A DNA stretch of 64,000 nucleotides from Pistricoccus aurantiacus (GTDB taxonomy: Bacteria > Pseudomonadota > Gammaproteobacteria > Pseudomonadales > Halomonadaceae), in the NCBI RefSeq assembly GCF_042682565.1, contig NZ_JBHUIC010000004.1. One strand, written 5' to 3'. This document shows positions 1-8,280 of this stretch, piece after piece. Each line of letters opens with the position of its first letter. Position 1 is the first letter of the stretch. A program made the translations under genes and the position numbers. A model generated the notes under the pieces. That model had not been told where the DNA came from and made no database searches. It worked only from the letters and a program-made list of their open reading frames with translations.

Positions 1-883
1 GGCGATCCCCAGCCAGCGGTTCCGGCCCGGCCGGAACGATGCCTTTTTCACCTAGACTCGCCAGGGTCGCGTAGGGGGGCTTGGTCTGGTTGAAGGCGAC
101 GTCCCGAGGCAACTCCTCTGGCCCCTGGGCGTCCAGCACCACCCCCTCTTCCTCTCGCCAGCCGTGCACGGCGAAATAGTTGGCGATGCTGCCGATGGCA
201 TCCACCGGGTTATGCCACAGGTCACGATGGCCGTCGCCGTCGAAATCCACCGCGTAGGCCTGATAGCTGGTGGGAATGAACTGCGGATAGCCCATGGCCC
301 CGGCGTAGGATCCCTTAAGCGTGGCGGGATCGACCTCTTCGTCATGGGAAATGGTCAGGAAGGCCGCCAGTTCGCGGCGAAAGAAGCCGCCGCGCTGCGG
401 ATGGTGAAACGCCAGGGTCGCCAGGGAATCGAGCACCCGATGCTTGCCGGTGACTCGGCCATAGTCGGTTTCCACCCCCAGAATGGCGGCGATGAATTCC
501 GCGGGCACGCCATATTCCTCTCGGGCGCGGTCGAAGGCGTTCTTGTGGGTGGCGATGAATGCGGCGCCACGCAGGATGCGCGCCGGCTTCATGAAGATAT
601 TGCGATATTCGTCCCAGCGCAGATTACGCTCCGCGGCGCCTGCCATGGCGTCAAGCACTTCCTGACGGTAATGCGCCTCCTTCATGACGGCTTCAAGCCA
701 GTTTCGGGACAGGCCCTGGGTGCTCAGGCTATCGACCAGCGCTTTCACCGGCGGCTGCTTTTCAGGGTCGAAGTTCTTTTCCGCATCCGCATCAGCCCCC
801 AGTGCGACACTTAGCGGCGCGAGGCATAACAGCATCAAGGATAGCCGTGCAATGCTCAGCATCCGCGCCTTGCCTTTCAACAT
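1..883 (-). CDS. mltB: Lytic murein transglycosylase B, C-terminus cut by window edge
   Basis: Periplasmic muramidase-like enzyme that cleaves the MurNAc-GlcNAc bond of peptidoglycan to give 1,6-anhydromuropeptides. About 294 residues are visible and the frame is still open at base 1. An N-terminal hydrophobic signal (residues about 8-29) is followed by the family fold. The catalytic glutamate is E138 in the motif GVETDYG, and an EF-hand-like loop DFDGDGHRD lies near residues 213-221, as in E. coli Slt35/MltB. The ATG at 883 has an AGGGAAGG ribosome site; an ATG seven codons later is the alternative. The only early cysteine (C20) is preceded by MLL, not by a lipobox, so a cleaved periplasmic form is more likely than a lipoprotein. 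It is last in the rodA-mrdA direction of transcription. Confidence 0.93.
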   Translation of the reverse strand, partial: MLKGKARMLSIARLSLMLLCLAPLSVALGADADAEKNFDPEKQPPVKALVDSLSTQGLSRNWLEAVMKEAHYRQEVLDAMAGAAERNLRWDEYRNIFMKPARILRGAAFIATHKNAFDRAREEYGVPAEFIAAILGVETDYGRVTGKHRVLDSLATLAFHHPQRGGFFRRELAAFLTISHDEEVDPATLKGSYAGAMGYPQFIPTSYQAYAVDFDGDGHRDLWHNPVDAIGSIANYFAVHGWREEEGVVLDAQGPEELPRDVAFNQTKPPYATLASLGEKGIVPAGPEPLAGDR

Positions 884-924
884 GGAACCTTCCCTCATCA
901 ATACGTTGCTCCTGGCTTGAATCG

Positions 925-2109
925 CTAGCGCGACGATCGTCGCCGATGGTGGGCGTAAATGGCCATGAGAATACCGAAACCCGCCAGCAAGGTCACGCTG
1001 GAGGTGCCGCCGTAGCTGACCAGCGGCAAGGGGACTCCCACCACCGGCAGAATGCCGCTGACCATGCCGACATTGACGAAAACATAGATGAAGAACGTCA
1101 AGATGATACTGCCCGCCAGCAGACGTCCGAAACTGTCCTGGGCCTGATTGGCGAGCCACAGCCCGCGCATCACGATCAACAGATACAGGCATAGCACCAG
1201 CAGCATGCCGAACAGACCGAATTCCTCCCCCAGCACCGCGACGATGAAATCCGTGTGACGCTCCGGCAGGAATTCCAGCTGGGACTGGGTGCCCTGCAGC
1301 CATCCCTTGCCCCAGATACCGCCGCTGCCAAGCGCCGTGGTGGACTGAATGATATTCCAGCCGGCGCCCAGCGGGTCGCTCTCCGGATGCAGAAATGTCA
1401 ACACCCGCTGGCGCTGGTAGTTGTGCATGGTGAACCAAAGAAGCGGCAGCGCGCCCCCGATCAGCACACCGAGAAACAGGATGAAACGCCAGGTCAGGCC
1501 CGCCAGCAGTACCACGAACATGCCGGCGCAAGCCACCAGCAGCGCGGTGCCCAGATCCGGCTGCCGGGCGATCAGGATCACCGGCGCCGCCATGATCAGC
1601 GCGCACACCCCCAGATCTGCGAAGCTCGGCGGCAGATGGCGTCGGGCCAGATAGGTCGCCACCATCATCGGCATGGCAAGCTTCATCAGTTCGGAGGGCT
1701 GAAAGCGCATCACCCCCGGAATGACCAGCCAGCGCTGAGCGCCCATGCCGATGTCGCCCATGATTTCCACGGCGACCAGCATGGCCAGAGTCAACCCATA
1801 GACCAGCGGCGTCCAGCGCATCAGCGTGCGAGGCGTAAGCTGGGCAATGACGCCCATGGCCGCCAGCGCCACCCCCAGCCGGCTGGCCTGGGCGATCACC
1901 GTCGCCATGCGCTGGCCGCTGGCGCTGTACAGCACGACCAGTCCGCCCGCCAGCAGCAGCAGAAGCAGCAGCATCAGCCAGGGATCGAGGGACAGGCGAT
2001 CCCACAGGCTGCGACGCCCCGCCATGCTGCCCGGCGGCGCCCCCAGCAGGCGTCGTGATGCGTGGTGAGCCGCGAAAGGAGGCCTGTTTGCCAACGTCGT
2101 CAGTCCCAT
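925..2109 (-). CDS. rodA: Rod-shape SEDS glycosyltransferase RodA
   Basis: Inner-membrane peptidoglycan polymerase of the elongasome that extends glycan strands from lipid II together with PBP2. The 394-residue product has about ten hydrophobic helices. It carries the SEDS signature QSQLEFLPERHTDFIVAV in the large periplasmic loop and the C-terminal stretch VPLPLVSYGGTSS. The frame stays open up to 2208, but the ATG at 2109 overlaps the mrdA stop by one base (TGATG). It matches the usual RodA length (about 370-380 residues), so it was chosen. Coupling to mrdA fits their partnership as polymerase and transpeptidase. Confidence 0.95.
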   Translation of the reverse strand: MGLTTLANRPPFAAHHASRRLLGAPPGSMAGRRSLWDRLSLDPWLMLLLLLLLAGGLVVLYSASGQRMATVIAQASRLGVALAAMGVIAQLTPRTLMRWTPLVYGLTLAMLVAVEIMGDIGMGAQRWLVIPGVMRFQPSELMKLAMPMMVATYLARRHLPPSFADLGVCALIMAAPVILIARQPDLGTALLVACAGMFVVLLAGLTWRFILFLGVLIGGALPLLWFTMHNYQRQRVLTFLHPESDPLGAGWNIIQSTTALGSGGIWGKGWLQGTQSQLEFLPERHTDFIVAVLGEEFGLFGMLLVLCLYLLIVMRGLWLANQAQDSFGRLLAGSIILTFFIYVFVNVGMVSGILPVVGVPLPLVSYGGTSSVTLLAGFGILMAIYAHHRRRSSR

Positions 2110-4031
2110 CAGCCTTCGATCCCCCCGGGAGTTTTCTGCGTCGTTACGGATGTATTGTCGTTCCCTGCCCGCTGAAGCCGCGGCAGGTGCTTGAAGTCCA
2201 GCAGCCATTTGTCCGCCATGGCCCGGGCCAGATGCGCCGCGTGACTGCTGCCGCCACCGGCGTTCTCGACGATCACCGCCACGGCGATCTGCGGATCTTC
2301 CACCGGCGCGAAGGCCATGAACAACGCATGATCACGCAGCCGTTCCGCCAGTTCCTCGGCGTTGTATTTCTCGTCCTTGCCCAGGGAAAACACCTGGGCG
2401 GTACCGGACTTGCCCGCCATGCGATACTTGAGCCCTTGTCCGCTGCGCCGGGCGGTGCCTTCGCGGCCGGACAACACGGCCTCCATGCCGTCGATGACAT
2501 CTTGCCACCAGCCAGCGTCGGCCAGTTCGATATCTGGCTCGATCTTCGTCCTGTCCATCCTCACTTCTTTATCCCCGACTCTGGCCGCCAGATGCGGCGG
2601 TACCCGATGCCCACGATTGGCCAGCAGCGCCGTGGCGCTGGCCAGCTGCAGCGGCGTGATCTGCCAATAGCCCTGGCCGATACCCGCGGACAGGGTCTCG
2701 CCGGGATACCAGGGCATGTCGAAGCGCCCGCGCTTCCACTCCCGGGAAGGCAGCAGCCCCGGGCTTTCTCCGTAGATATCCTCGGCGACCCGCTCTCCGA
2801 ATCCGAAGCGGCGCAGCTGGCGGGAAATACCGTCGATACCCAGTTCGTGAGCCAGTGAATAAAAATAGGTGTTGTTGGAGACTTCCAGCGCCCGCTCCAG
2901 ATCGACCCGTCCGTGCCCCCAGCGCAGCCAGTTGCGATAGCGCCGAGAATCGTTGGGCAGTTGATAGTAACCGGGATCACGAATCGTCGTGCGCGGCGTG
3001 ATCCTACCCTCGCTCAAGCCGGCAATGGCCATGAAGGGCTTGATCGTCGACCCTGGCGGGTAGTGGCCGCGGGTGGCGCGATTGAACAGCGGCAGATCGA
3101 TGTCGTCCTGCAGTTCGCGATAGTTCGCCACGCTGATGCCGGTGACGAACTGATTGCTGTCGAAGCCCGGCGTCGACACCATGGCAAGGATATCGCCGGT
3201 GGCGGGTTCGATGGCGACGATCGATCCTCGGCGTCCGTCCAGCAGATCCACCGCCAGTTGCTGCATGCGCTTGTCCAAGGTCAGGATCAGATCCTGACCG
3301 GGTACGGGATCACTGCGCTCGAGTTCCCTCAATACTCTGCCCCGGGCGTTGGTTTCGATCTTGCGTAGCCCTGCCTTGCCGTGCAACGCGTCTTCGTAAA
3401 AGCGCTCGACCCCGGTCTTGCCGATAAAATGGGTGCCGGCATAGTTTCCCGAGTCAAGCCGCTCGAGTTCATCGGTATTGATGCGCCCCACGAAACCCAG
3501 GGCGTGGGACATGATCTCGGGGTCCGGGTAGTAGCGCAGCAGCTGCCCCTCGACCTCGACGCCGGGAAGCCGATAGCGATTGACCGCGAGCCGCGCGATC
3601 TGCCGGGCATCCAGGTCGCTCATCAAGAGCGCTGGCTGGAAGGGTCGCTGGCGCTGGCGCGAGCGTTGACGAAAGGCCTCGACGTCTTTCTCCGGAAGCT
3701 CCAGCAGTTCCGCCAGCAGTTCGAGAGTCGCATCGAGATCGTCGACCCGCTCCCGCACCAGGGTCAGGTTGTAGGTGGGTCGATTCTCCGCCAGCAGCTC
3801 CCCGCGACGATCGAAGATCAACCCCCGGGTGGGCGGCAGCGGCTCGACTCTTACCCGATTCTTTTCAGAGCGAGTGATATAGACATCGTGCTGCATGACC
3901 TGCAGATAGACCAAACGACTTGCCAGCACCCCGATCAATACAAGCACCGCCAGCGCCGCCACCCAGGAGCGTACGCGAATCAGCTGCATTTCCTGATGAG
4001 CATTCTTCAGGGTGTGGCGAGGTCTAGGCAT
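2109..4031 (-). CDS. mrdA: Penicillin-binding protein 2 (elongasome transpeptidase)
   Basis: Class B penicillin-binding protein that cross-links lateral-wall peptidoglycan in the periplasm. In 640 residues there is a cytoplasmic tail and one membrane anchor (about 22-45), then the pedestal/dimerisation region with the motif PTRGLIFDRRGELLA. The transpeptidase domain has the three active-site motifs S328-T-I-K331, S385-N-N387 and K541-S-G-T544, at almost the same positions as in E. coli PBP2. A Ser/Gly-rich C-terminal tail follows. It is translationally coupled to rodA. The gap of 204 bases to rlmH upstream makes it likely that mrdA has its own promoter there, but none is obvious. Confidence 0.96.
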   Translation of the reverse strand: MPRPRHTLKNAHQEMQLIRVRSWVAALAVLVLIGVLASRLVYLQVMQHDVYITRSEKNRVRVEPLPPTRGLIFDRRGELLAENRPTYNLTLVRERVDDLDATLELLAELLELPEKDVEAFRQRSRQRQRPFQPALLMSDLDARQIARLAVNRYRLPGVEVEGQLLRYYPDPEIMSHALGFVGRINTDELERLDSGNYAGTHFIGKTGVERFYEDALHGKAGLRKIETNARGRVLRELERSDPVPGQDLILTLDKRMQQLAVDLLDGRRGSIVAIEPATGDILAMVSTPGFDSNQFVTGISVANYRELQDDIDLPLFNRATRGHYPPGSTIKPFMAIAGLSEGRITPRTTIRDPGYYQLPNDSRRYRNWLRWGHGRVDLERALEVSNNTYFYSLAHELGIDGISRQLRRFGFGERVAEDIYGESPGLLPSREWKRGRFDMPWYPGETLSAGIGQGYWQITPLQLASATALLANRGHRVPPHLAARVGDKEVRMDRTKIEPDIELADAGWWQDVIDGMEAVLSGREGTARRSGQGLKYRMAGKSGTAQVFSLGKDEKYNAEELAERLRDHALFMAFAPVEDPQIAVAVIVENAGGGSSHAAHLARAMADKWLLDFKHLPRLQRAGNDNTSVTTQKTPGGIEG

Positions 4032-4235
4032 GGTTGGGGCTAGGTATACCGAAATCTATTCGAGGGCAGCAAAACGCGAGGCGCGGCATGGAGGCACAAT
4101 ACCAGATCAGGACCACCCTTAGACTTAGAAAAACCAGAAAAAATAGCGTATTTAGATAAGACGCCTGATTCAAACTTACGAACGGTCAGATTTCATCCAC
4201 GTCTGGTCGGCGTAAAGCGCAAAATGAACATGCGC

Positions 4236-4703
4236 TCAGCGATGGTAAGGATGGCCGACCAGCAGGGTCCAGGCGCGATACAACTGCTCAGCCAGGATCA
4301 GTCGAACCAGGGGATGCGGCAAGGTCAGTGGAGACAGCGACCAGCACTGATCCGCGCCGGCGGTCAGCGCCGGGTCCAGCCCGTCCGGCCCCCCCACCAG
4401 CAGGGCAACATCGCGCCCTTCCAGGCGCCAGAGATCCGCTTCTTTCGCCAGTCGCTCGGTGCTCCAGGGCTGGCCCTTGACCTCCAGGGCAACCCGATGC
4501 TCATTGTCCCGCAGTCGCTCGCGCATGCGCGCGCCTTCTTGCGCCACCGCACGGGTCACGTCCGTATGCTTGCCGCGGCTACCCAGGGCGATCTCGTGGA
4601 TTTCCAGGGAAAAGTCCCGAGGCAGGCGTTTGCGGTACTCCTCGACGCCCTGTTCGACCCAGGCGGGCATGCGTGTGCCTACCGCCAGAAGGCGTATCTT
4701 CAC
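4236..4703 (-). CDS. rlmH: 23S rRNA pseudouridine-1915 N3-methyltransferase
   Basis: SPOUT-class methyltransferase that uses S-adenosylmethionine to methylate pseudouridine 1915 in helix 69 of 23S rRNA on the assembled 70S ribosome. The 155-residue length is that of E. coli RlmH. The cofactor-binding knot region is seen as LLVGGPDGLD followed by the C-terminal stretch LSPLTLPHPLVRLILAEQLY, which is typical of the family. The ATG at 4703 overlaps the rsfS stop by four bases (ATGA), so the two are translationally coupled, as in most gammaproteobacteria. Confidence 0.96.
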   Translation of the reverse strand: MKIRLLAVGTRMPAWVEQGVEEYRKRLPRDFSLEIHEIALGSRGKHTDVTRAVAQEGARMRERLRDNEHRVALEVKGQPWSTERLAKEADLWRLEGRDVALLVGGPDGLDPALTAGADQCWSLSPLTLPHPLVRLILAEQLYRAWTLLVGHPYHR

Positions 4704-5065
4704 CCCTGGCTGCCGCTGCGCTGCATTTCGTCCAGATCACTGGGCAGATCCGACCAAAGCCGCTCCAGATCATAAAGCTGGCGGGTTTCCGGCATCATGA
4801 CGTGAACCACCACGTTGCCCAGGTCCACCAGCACCCAGTCCGCGCCATTCTTGCCCTCGACCCCCAGGGGCTTGACGCCTTCCTGCTTGGCTCGCTCCAC
4901 CACGTTGTTGGCCAGAGCGGAAACATGGCGGCTGGAAGTTCCGCTGGCGACCATCATCAGGTCGGTGACGCTGATCAGACGGGAGACGTCGAGGGTGGCG
5001 ATATCCTTGGCCTTGAGCTCTTCCAGGGCGTCGATTACCAGGGTCTTGAGCGCATCGTTATGCAT
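4700..5065 (-). CDS. rsfS: Ribosome silencing factor
   Basis: RsfS/Iojap protein. It binds ribosomal protein L14 on the free 50S subunit and blocks subunit joining during starvation. The 121-residue product has the compact family core, including the stretches DVSRLISVTDLMMVASGTS and GADWVLVDLGNVVVHVM, and ends with the usual YDLERLWSDLP segment. The start ATG at 5065 gives the expected length, slightly longer than E. coli (105 residues). It lies between nadD and rlmH in the conserved order; 144 bases separate it from nadD. Confidence 0.95.
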   Translation of the reverse strand: MHNDALKTLVIDALEELKAKDIATLDVSRLISVTDLMMVASGTSSRHVSALANNVVERAKQEGVKPLGVEGKNGADWVLVDLGNVVVHVMMPETRQLYDLERLWSDLPSDLDEMQRSGSQG

Positions 5066-5209
5066 GGCACCTCTTTGTATTGTCTTGAAAAAGATTCATG
5101 TTTGACTCGGTTCGGGCATTCTACTGAGTTTGACGCTATCGCGGCAGTATCAATCCTCTGGAAAAGAAAATCTTTAGGCTGTTTCAAAACAGTTCATCTT
5201 CAAAATAGT

Positions 5210-5905
5210 TCATCGGCGCTGGACCACACCGTGACGAAGTCCTGAATAGAGCCCTTGCATCTGGATATGTTCAATCACCGAAAGTGGCAGGAGATAACGC
5301 ACGCTGCGTTCTTCCAGCAGGCATTGGCGAATATGGGTGGCGGAAATCGCCAGGCGGCTGGGGAGCGCCAGCCTCAGCCAGCCGCCCCGAGGAGACTGCA
5401 TGAGCTCGTCGCTGCTTCGTGCCTCGCGACCCTCGACCAGTGCTCTGACTGCTTGCGGCAGCTCATCCTCGTGATCCGGGCGGTCCACCACCACCAGATG
5501 CGCCAGCTCGAAAAGCCGCTGCGGCTGATACCAGCGGTGCAGGGAAAGAAAGGCATCATGGCCCAGCATCATGATCAGCCGCGCCTGCGGCCCGTACTCC
5601 TCTCGCAGACTCGCCAGGGTATCCACGGAATAGGATGGGCCCTCCCGACGCAGTTCCCGATCGTCGGCGACAAGCCCCGACGCGCCCTCGATACCCAGGC
5701 GCAGCATGCTCAGACGCTGATCGCTGGAAACCCCCGGCGCTTCGCGGTGCGGCGGCGCATGGGCGGGGATCATGTGCAGGCGATCGAGCCCTAGCGCCTC
5801 GCTCAGCTCGACGGCACTGCGCAAGTGGCCGTGATGCACTGGATCGAAGGTGCCGCCGAACATGCCGATACGCGGCGGGCGGTTTTCCCTGTCGGATTCA
5901 GCCAC
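5210..5905 (-). CDS. nadD: Nicotinate-mononucleotide adenylyltransferase
   Basis: Cytoplasmic enzyme of NAD biosynthesis that joins nicotinate mononucleotide and ATP to give deamido-NAD and pyrophosphate. The 231-residue protein opens with the nucleotidyltransferase motif GMFGGTFDPVHHGHL (residues about 14-28). It carries the second ATP-binding motif ISATHIRQ near residue 190, in place of the common ISSTxIR. Its start overlaps the end of proA by eight bases, so both are probably read from one message. Confidence 0.95.
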   Translation of the reverse strand: MAESDRENRPPRIGMFGGTFDPVHHGHLRSAVELSEALGLDRLHMIPAHAPPHREAPGVSSDQRLSMLRLGIEGASGLVADDRELRREGPSYSVDTLASLREEYGPQARLIMMLGHDAFLSLHRWYQPQRLFELAHLVVVDRPDHEDELPQAVRALVEGREARSSDELMQSPRGGWLRLALPSRLAISATHIRQCLLEERSVRYLLPLSVIEHIQMQGLYSGLRHGVVQRR

Positions 5906-7247
5906 GGATCTGCCCGTCTCCCAGCACCACGTACTTGCGGGTGGTGAGCCCTTCCAGACCGACCGGCCCCCGGGCGTGCAGCTTGTCCGTGGAGATGCCG
6001 ATCTCGGCCCCCAGCCCGTACTCGAAGCCGTCGGCGAAGCGCGTGGAGGCGTTGACCATCACCGAGCTCGAATCCACCTCCGCCAGGAAGCGTCGGGCCA
6101 GGGTGTAATTTTCGGTGACGATGGCATCCGTGTGGTGGGAACCGAAGCGCTCGATATGCGCGATCGCTTCATTCATGCCGTCCACCACTTTTATGGCCAG
6201 CACCGGCGCCAGATATTCCGCGCCCCAGTCCGACTCGCCCGCGCTGACGATATCGCCCAGGATTTGACAGGTCTGTTCGCAGCCGCGCAGCTCCACCTCG
6301 TGTTCCGCATAGGCTTCCGCCAGGGCCGGAAGCAGTACTTCGGCGATCGGCGCATCCAGCAGCAGGGTCTCCATGGTATTGCAGGTACCGTAGCGCTGGG
6401 TCTTGGCGTTGACGGCGATGGCCAGCGCCTTGTCGAGGTCCGCCGTGGCGTCCACGTAGACATGGCAGACACCGTCAAGGTGCTTGATGACCGGCACCCG
6501 TGCCTCCCGGGAGATCCGCTCGATCAGCGACTTCCCTCCCCGAGGAATGATCACGTCGACGAATTCTTCCATGCGAATCAGGTGGCCCACCGCCTCTCGA
6601 TCCGTGGTTGCCACCACCTGGACCGTCGCCGGGGGTAGGCCGGCCTCGCTCAGCCCCGCCTGAATACAGGCGGCGATCGCCGCGTTGCTGTCGCGGGCTT
6701 CGGAGCCGCCGCGCAAGATGCAGGCGTTGCCGGATTTCAGGCACAGGCTGGCGGCTTCCACGGTGACATTGGGCCGGGACTCGTAGATGATACCGATCAC
6801 TCCCAGAGGCACTCGCATCTGTCCGACCTGAATGCCGCTGGGGCGGGAGCGAAGGCCGTCGATCTCGCCCACCGGATCCGGCAGCCCGGCAACCTGGGAG
6901 AGGCCTTCGATCATGGCGTCGATCCGGGAGTCATCGAGGGCCAGGCGATCCAGCAACGCCGTCTCGAGTCCGACTTCTTCGCCACGCTGGAGATCCGCTC
7001 GGTTGGCGTCCAGCAGGTCTTGACGGGAAGCTTCCAGATGACGGGCGATGGCTTGCAAGGCGGCATTCTTGGTGGCAGTGTCCTCGCGCCGTAGCACAGT
7101 GGCTGCGTGACGCGCCTCCTGACCCATTAGTTGCATATATCTGCCAATGTCAGCATGGCTAAACTCATTACGGGTGCTATGCTCATGGGCTTGCGACTCA
7201 CCATGGGTTCGAGATTCGGCATGGGTTTGAAACCTGGATGGGGGCAT
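5898..7247 (-). CDS. proA: Gamma-glutamyl phosphate reductase with N-terminal extension
   Basis: NADPH-dependent reductase giving glutamate-5-semialdehyde, the second step of proline synthesis, which matters to osmotically stressed bacteria. The aldehyde-dehydrogenase-like core begins at about MQLMGQEARHAATVLRRE. The catalytic cysteine lies in QRYGTCNTMETLL. The ATG at 7247 follows an AGGAGAG site eleven bases upstream, giving 449 residues against 417 in E. coli. The frame is open further, to a TTG at 7352 with no visible ribosome site, and an ATG at 7136 (412 residues) would give a core-only protein. The extra N-terminal segment is hydrophilic, rich in His, Glu and Ser, and encoded by 18-base imperfect repeats. 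Confidence 0.93.
   Translation of the reverse strand: MPPSRFQTHAESRTHGESQAHEHSTRNEFSHADIGRYMQLMGQEARHAATVLRREDTATKNAALQAIARHLEASRQDLLDANRADLQRGEEVGLETALLDRLALDDSRIDAMIEGLSQVAGLPDPVGEIDGLRSRPSGIQVGQMRVPLGVIGIIYESRPNVTVEAASLCLKSGNACILRGGSEARDSNAAIAACIQAGLSEAGLPPATVQVVATTDREAVGHLIRMEEFVDVIIPRGGKSLIERISREARVPVIKHLDGVCHVYVDATADLDKALAIAVNAKTQRYGTCNTMETLLLDAPIAEVLLPALAEAYAEHEVELRGCEQTCQILGDIVSAGESDWGAEYLAPVLAIKVVDGMNEAIAHIERFGSHHTDAIVTENYTLARRFLAEVDSSSVMVNASTRFADGFEYGLGAEIGISTDKLHARGPVGLEGLTTRKYVVLGDGQIRG
7184..7237. repeat. Three imperfect 18-base tandem repeats in proA 5' end
   Basis: Three back-to-back 18-base units begin at 7184, 7202 and 7220, each starting CATGGG on the plus strand. In the proA frame (minus) they encode hexapeptide-like units of the pattern x-x-x-H-(A/G/E)-E/H. 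They lie between the two plausible proA starts (7247 and 7136), so they are either a disordered N-terminal extension or leader DNA. Confidence 0.7.
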
Positions 7248-7392
7248 ACTGAAAGCACTCTCCTGGACGTTTGGCGATCCGCTATTTTTGCTGCGGCTGT
7301 CAAGAAGACCCCGGTCAGCCTCATGGTTCGCGGACACTGGTGTTTCGGGCAACGGCTGGGAAAATTTTGACTAGAGATCAATCATAAGGCGC

Positions 7393-8280
7393 ATGGACAG
7401 CAAGTACAAAGCCGGGCTGAATCGGCTCACGATACTGATCGCCGCCGCGCTGCTCGCATGGCTCGCCGGCCGTGCTCCCAGCGCGCTCGCGACGATCTTG
7501 CTGGGGCTGGCGGTGATCTGGCTGCTGGCGACCGCCACCCAGATCGGCGCAAGCCACCGCTGGCCGACCCGAGCGCCTTGGCAGCTAGTGATGGGTCTGC
7601 TACTGGCCGCCCTGCTATGGTTCGAGCCGGCAACCTATGCCGCCTGGCTATGGGGCTTTCCGGTACTCTTGATGCTGCCGCAGCCACGCTGGTCCGCGGC
7701 GACTTTCGTGCTGCTGGCGACGCTTGCCTGGTATCGGGTACAGCAGACGTTGATCGACGACGGCAACGGCATTCAGGGCCTGTTCGTCGGGCTTTTGCTG
7801 TTCGTTCTGATGGTGCTTGGTCAGGGACGGGCGATGAAGCTGATTCCGCTTTGGCAGCGCATCAAGCAACGGCGGCGGCTGCTGCCGCGAACTCGCCTGT
7901 GGTCGGAACTTCAACTGGTGGAAGACCTGCCCCGGGAAATCGCTCGCTGCCAGCGCGAAGGATCCCATGCGGATCTGCTGCTGCAGGTTCCTCGGCATCA
8001 GTACTGGGCTGTGGTGGATCAGTGCAATCTCAGCATTCATGAATTCGAGCACTGCTATCGGCTGGATCGCGAAACCTTGGCGGTCATCCTGATCAACCGC
8101 GATACAGAGCAGGCTCTCCAGCGGCGGCATACGCTGATGGAAAGCTTCTCCGCGGCATCTCGAGCGCGCATCGTCAAGCTGGCTTCCTCGTTGTCACTCG
8201 ACGACGAGCATCAAGCGCTCAAGCTGCAATCCGTCCCCCTGCGGGTCGACGAGGAACCCCGACAAGAGGCCGAGCCTTGA
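7393..8280 (+). CDS. Membrane protein with strongly degenerate GGDEF-like cytoplasmic domain
   Basis: Function unknown. The 295-residue protein has about five or six hydrophobic helices in residues 10-150, then a cytoplasmic domain from about 165. That domain begins like a GGDEF fold (LVEDLPREIARCQREG, then a beta strand LLLQV). At the place where diguanylate cyclases have RYGGEEFVVI it reads YRLDRETLAVIL. The metal-binding aspartates and the GG[DE]EF loop are absent, and no RxxD inhibitory-site motif precedes it. It is the first gene of a three-gene operon: the next gene starts inside its stop (TTGA). The likeness to GGDEF is my own alignment by eye and is less secure than for the next gene. 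The start is an ATG at 7393, divergent from proA. Confidence 0.72.
   Translation: MDSKYKAGLNRLTILIAAALLAWLAGRAPSALATILLGLAVIWLLATATQIGASHRWPTRAPWQLVMGLLLAALLWFEPATYAAWLWGFPVLLMLPQPRWSAATFVLLATLAWYRVQQTLIDDGNGIQGLFVGLLLFVLMVLGQGRAMKLIPLWQRIKQRRRLLPRTRLWSELQLVEDLPREIARCQREGSHADLLLQVPRHQYWAVVDQCNLSIHEFEHCYRLDRETLAVILINRDTEQALQRRHTLMESFSAASRARIVKLASSLSLDDEHQALKLQSVPLRVDEEPRQEAEP

Noticed and set aside
5179..5192. CTGTTTCAAAACAG palindrome between rsfS and nadD
   Set aside because: The arms are only six bases and A/T-rich, and no clean T tract follows; not strong enough to call a terminator or operator.
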